Origin: Bradyrhizobium sp. CCGUVB1N3
Lineage (GTDB): Bacteria > Pseudomonadota > Alphaproteobacteria > Rhizobiales > Xanthobacteraceae
NCBI RefSeq assembly: GCF_024199925.1
Contig: NZ_JANADR010000001.1
Location: forward strand, 6,699,501-6,763,500
Reading direction: 5' to 3'
Length of the DNA: 64,000 nucleotides
Part shown: piece by piece, positions 61,455 through 64,000 of the stretch
Layout: each line of letters starts with the position of its first letter
Numbering within the stretch: position 1 is the stretch's first letter
Position numbers and translations under genes: made by a program
The notes under the pieces: model-generated
Told to the model about the DNA's origin: nothing
What the model saw: only the letters and a program-made list of their open reading frames with translations
Database searches by the model: none

Positions 61455-61913
61455 ATGATGCCCAAGGCGATCAACATTTCAGATTCAATCGGATTCAAAT
61501 CGATCGACACCGGCGGTCAAAGTGTCGGAAACGGCGGTGACGGTACTTCCAAGGGAGCCATTATCAACAAGCCGACGCTCACCTTCGACCCAACCAACAA
61601 GGCGGAAGGTGCCGACGTGCACGTCAACACTGGCGATCACGTCAAGCAAACGGCGGACTGGGAGGCGGGCGGCGCGAACGCGACCGCCTCATGGTTCGCA
61701 AAGGCCCATGGCGGAACCGCTACGTCGAACGGAAGCCAGAGTTCGGACAGCGGCCACGACACCTCCAAGGTCTACGCCAATACGGACGCCACTCAGATCA
61801 ACAAGCTCTGGGTAGACCAGCACCAGGATGTGGTGGCCGGTATCGGCGGTAACGGTGGAAGCGGCAACGCCGCGCTAGGTGGAGAGGTGGACTTCCACTT
61901 CGACGCGCTCTGA
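61455..61913 (+). CDS. Small one-repeat relative of the glycine-rich protein
   Basis: A 152-residue protein starting MMPKAINISDSIGFKSIDTG, with GGGAG seven bases before its ATG. It has one copy of the repeat seen in the preceding gene, VGNGGDGTSKGAII at 24-37 and VDQHQDVVAGIGGNGGSGNA at 120-139, but the middle carries an extra polar stretch of about 45 residues (52-100). The C-terminus GGEVDFHFDAL again ends in acidic plus hydrophobic residues. No signal peptide. It lies directly before the type I secretion ABC gene and is probably a second exported substrate. The 255 bases upstream show only a GTAGGCCTAC palindrome (61320-61329). Confidence 0.8.
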   Translation: MMPKAINISDSIGFKSIDTGGQSVGNGGDGTSKGAIINKPTLTFDPTNKAEGADVHVNTGDHVKQTADWEAGGANATASWFAKAHGGTATSNGSQSSDSGHDTSKVYANTDATQINKLWVDQHQDVVAGIGGNGGSGNAALGGEVDFHFDAL

Positions 61914-62043
61914 CCAGCTGCTCGTCGCGTGGCGGGGACCGGCGGCGCGTGCCGCCGGTCCCGGAATTTCAGCCAATGGTTCGTCGTCGCGTCCGATCGA
62001 CGGGCGGCGTGAGGCCAAACCCAATCTCCGGCGGTGACAAAAA

Positions 62044-63831
62044 ATGCTGATGCCGCCCCTCCGAACACCGCTTCTGCCACCAGCCCGGACTTCGCTGGAA
62101 GCTGCACTTTGGACCTGCGTGGCCCCGCTTGGTCTCGTGTTCGCGTATAGCTGCAGCTACAATCTGCTGCTATTTGCGCCGTCAATATACCTGCTTCAGA
62201 TCTACGATCGGGTCTTGTCGAGCCGGAGCGGCGACACGCTTCTGATGCTCACCCTCATCGTTGCGCTGACGGTCGTCGTCGGTGGAGTGCTCGATGCCTT
62301 GCGCCGCGTCCTGTTGGGCCGCCTCGGCGCATGGGTTGAAGACCGACTTCGTCCTTCCGTGCTTTCCGCGTGCCTCGAATCCGCCTTTCGCGGCGATTGG
62401 GCCCAGTCGCCGGACGCATATCGGGATCTCACGGCTCTGCGCCAGTTCGTCGAATCCAGCGCGTGCCCGCTGCTGTTCGATGCGCTCTGGACACCCTTCT
62501 TTCTCTGCGTCCTTTTTCTCGTCCATCCGTTGCTTGGGGTCGTGGGAGCCTGCAGCGTGGTTCTGCTGTTCGGCCTCACGCTTGCAGCCGACCTGCTCAC
62601 GGACGATGCTACGGTCAAGTCCGGCGCCGCGTTGTCCAAGAGCTACGGCCGGCTCGTAGCGGCGATCGGCAATATTCACTTGATCCGCGCAATGGGAATG
62701 ATGGATGGCACAGCGCGCCTGATCTACAACGACGCACAGGAAGCGCGCAGAGAGCACGACGTTGCGCTCTCGCGATGCGCGCTCGTGATGCTCGCAACCA
62801 AGCCGTTACGCGCGCTGTCGCAGGTCGCGATCATGGGAGCGGCAGCGTGGCTGGTGATCGACTACGGCAAGAGCCCGGCAATCATTTTTGTGGCGACATT
62901 GATGTTTGGCCGTGCCGTCGCTCCGGTCGAAGGTGCGATCGCAAGCTGGAAATCACTCGCGACGGCCATGAAGGCCTATCGGCGACTCGACGCCGTGCTC
63001 GCGGCAATCCCGGCCGCGGGAGTGAATACAGAATTCTCATCCCAGCGGCCGCCGAGCGGCCTGGTCGTCGATAAGGTCAGCCTGAAGCCGCCCAGCTCCA
63101 ACAACTTTCTGTTGAAGGGCGTCTCGTTCAGCCTCGCGCCCGGCGAATGCCTTGGCATCATCGGTCCATCCGGTTCGGGCAAGTCGCTGCTTGGCCAAGT
63201 CATCGCCGGACTTACGATGCCGACGCACGGTCGCGTCTTGCTCGACAGTGCCGACGTATCGCTGCTCCGCGAGGGACGAGGCGGTCGCCACCTGGGATAC
63301 CTGCCTCAAGACATCAATCTCCTCGGCGAAACGATAAACGAGATCATCGCGCGGCTTGACGATGCCGATCCACGGGAGATCGTCGAGACCGCCAAGCTCG
63401 TCGGCATCCACGATGCGATCATGCGGCTGCCGCAAGCCTACCACACCGTGGTTCCCAGCGGGGGCGCGGCCTTTTCTCGCGGATATCGCCAGCGCCTCGG
63501 CCTTGCTCGGGCCTTCTTCCGCAACCCGCGCCTCGTCGTTCTCGACGAGCCGAACGCCAGCCTCGACTATGCAGGGGAGCGGATGCTGCTAGACGCCATC
63601 GAGCAGTTGAAGATCGCCAATGTCATGGTGGTCGTGGTCACCCACCGGATGGGTATCCTCGGAGCCACGGACAAGATCGCCATCATGGAAGGCGGCGCGG
63701 TCATCGCGTTCGGCGAAAGCGAGGAAATCTTCGAGCGGCATCTGAGCAGGCCCCAGGTGATATCGCAAGTCGCGCCAGCCGAGAGCGCGCTGGCTACCGC
63801 CAAGGTGCCGGGACAGCCGGTTCGCCCATGA
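62044..63831 (+). CDS. Type I secretion ABC transporter/permease, PrtD-like
   Basis: A 595-residue half-transporter. The membrane domain covers about 20-310, starting FAPSIYLLQIYDRVLSSRS, a block typical of PrtD-type exporters; no C39 peptidase or C39-like domain precedes it. In the ATPase domain Walker A is GPSGSGKS (374-381), the Q loop is at LGYLPQD (Q422), Walker B is VVLDEP (498-503) and the H loop is H534 in VVTHRMG. The signature, normally LSGGQ, reads FSRGY at 477-481, which is unusual, though RQRLGLARAF follows as normal. It should export the two repeat proteins encoded just upstream. It overlaps the next gene by four bases. Confidence 0.9.
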   Translation: MLMPPLRTPLLPPARTSLEAALWTCVAPLGLVFAYSCSYNLLLFAPSIYLLQIYDRVLSSRSGDTLLMLTLIVALTVVVGGVLDALRRVLLGRLGAWVEDRLRPSVLSACLESAFRGDWAQSPDAYRDLTALRQFVESSACPLLFDALWTPFFLCVLFLVHPLLGVVGACSVVLLFGLTLAADLLTDDATVKSGAALSKSYGRLVAAIGNIHLIRAMGMMDGTARLIYNDAQEARREHDVALSRCALVMLATKPLRALSQVAIMGAAAWLVIDYGKSPAIIFVATLMFGRAVAPVEGAIASWKSLATAMKAYRRLDAVLAAIPAAGVNTEFSSQRPPSGLVVDKVSLKPPSSNNFLLKGVSFSLAPGECLGIIGPSGSGKSLLGQVIAGLTMPTHGRVLLDSADVSLLREGRGGRHLGYLPQDINLLGETINEIIARLDDADPREIVETAKLVGIHDAIMRLPQAYHTVVPSGGAAFSRGYRQRLGLARAFFRNPRLVVLDEPNASLDYAGERMLLDAIEQLKIANVMVVVVTHRMGILGATDKIAIMEGGAVIAFGESEEIFERHLSRPQVISQVAPAESALATAKVPGQPVRP

Positions 63832-64000
63832 TCCGGAAACCGAAAGCGCGCGTGCCCCTGCGCACCCCACCCGCGGGGCGAAGGTTTGGAGTCGTGATTA
63901 CCGCAATCGACGATTACGAGCCCCTTGAGTTTCCATGGTGCACGGCCCCGACACCGATCTCACCACGCACGAGGCTCCGCAGCGTGACGCTCGCAGGCAA
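63828..64000 (+). CDS. Start of a probable HlyD-type membrane fusion protein, cut by window end
   Basis: An ATG overlapping the stop of the exporter gene (ATGA) opens a frame of 57 codons to the window end. It begins MIRKPKARVPLRTPPAGRR and continues with ITAIDDYEPLEFPW, then a basic stretch RTRLRSVTLAG that looks like the lead-in to a membrane segment. A HlyD/PrtE adaptor gene is expected at exactly this place in a type I secretion operon. A GTG at 63894 (VITAIDDYE) is an alternative start. The visible part is too short for a domain match, so the call is mainly from context. Confidence 0.6.
   Translation, partial: MIRKPKARVPLRTPPAGRRFGVVITAIDDYEPLEFPWCTAPTPISPRTRLRSVTLAG

Noticed and set aside
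62044..63831. Peptidase-containing bacteriocin exporter (C39 type)
   Set aside because: No N-terminal C39 cysteine-protease domain precedes the membrane domain; the layout is PrtD-like.

Overview
The window looks like a chromosomal piece of a Bradyrhizobium-type alphaproteobacterium (Bradyrhizobium or a close Nitrobacteraceae relative such as Rhodopseudomonas). This is inferred from high GC, GTG/TTG starts, gene families (Sox enzymes, CYP199A-type P450, feruloyl-CoA synthase, many periplasmic binding proteins) and at least seven families of GC-rich intergenic palindromes of a kind I associate with this group. No rRNA, tRNA, CRISPR array, integrase or transposase was seen. Most long ORFs antisense to real genes are GC-driven shadows and were left out.

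Layout. 1-2.4 kb: an FtsX-type ABC exporter pair, the permease cut by the window edge. 2.5-5.2 kb: two MFS transporters. 5.5-11.7 kb: sulfur oxidation, a leftward soxX-Y-Z-A-K-B-dsrE run followed by a persulfide-dioxygenase/rhodanese fusion; soxCD are not here. 11.9-22 kb: ordinary metabolism (methyltransferase, S9 peptidase, MFS, VOC protein, CMD-family protein, two acyl-CoA dehydrogenases, AapJ-like binding protein, L,D-transpeptidase). 22.4-25.9 kb: a membrane protein with an internal duplication, a CcdA/thioredoxin pair and an ECF sigma factor. 26.3-31.9 kb: a leftward four-gene signalling unit made of a TRAP-type binding protein without permease, a HAMP kinase, a DUF3369 hybrid kinase and an OmpR-type regulator. 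32-33.4 kb: an orphan UgpB-like binding protein.

33.6-44.3 kb is a nitrogen-scavenging block: a peptide/nickel-family ABC transporter, AtzG/AtzE/AtzH-like (HpxX/Y/Z-like) proteins and a GntR regulator read rightward, and allophanate hydrolase (AtzF) reads leftward toward them. Both units have a sigma-54 (-24/-12) promoter with exact GG-N10-GC spacing (33597-33612 and 44262-44279), so the two halves are probably co-induced under nitrogen limitation.

44.4-52.6 kb handles lignin-type aromatics: MarR / feruloyl-CoA synthase with a palindromic operator, a tannase/feruloyl-esterase-family enzyme, a second MarR, a CYP199A-like P450 with its [2Fe-2S] ferredoxin, and an aromatic-acid-type binding protein. 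52.8-56.6 kb is a small catabolic island (FAH-family hydrolase, divergent GntR, MFS carrier, cyclase-family hydrolase). Then come an NDH-2-like flavoprotein and another orphan branched-chain-type binding protein.

59.8-64 kb holds the least familiar system: two glycine/asparagine-rich repeat proteins (four repeats in one, a single interrupted repeat in the other) directly upstream of a PrtD-type type I secretion ABC protein with an unusual signature motif, and the start of a probable HlyD-type adaptor cut by the window end.
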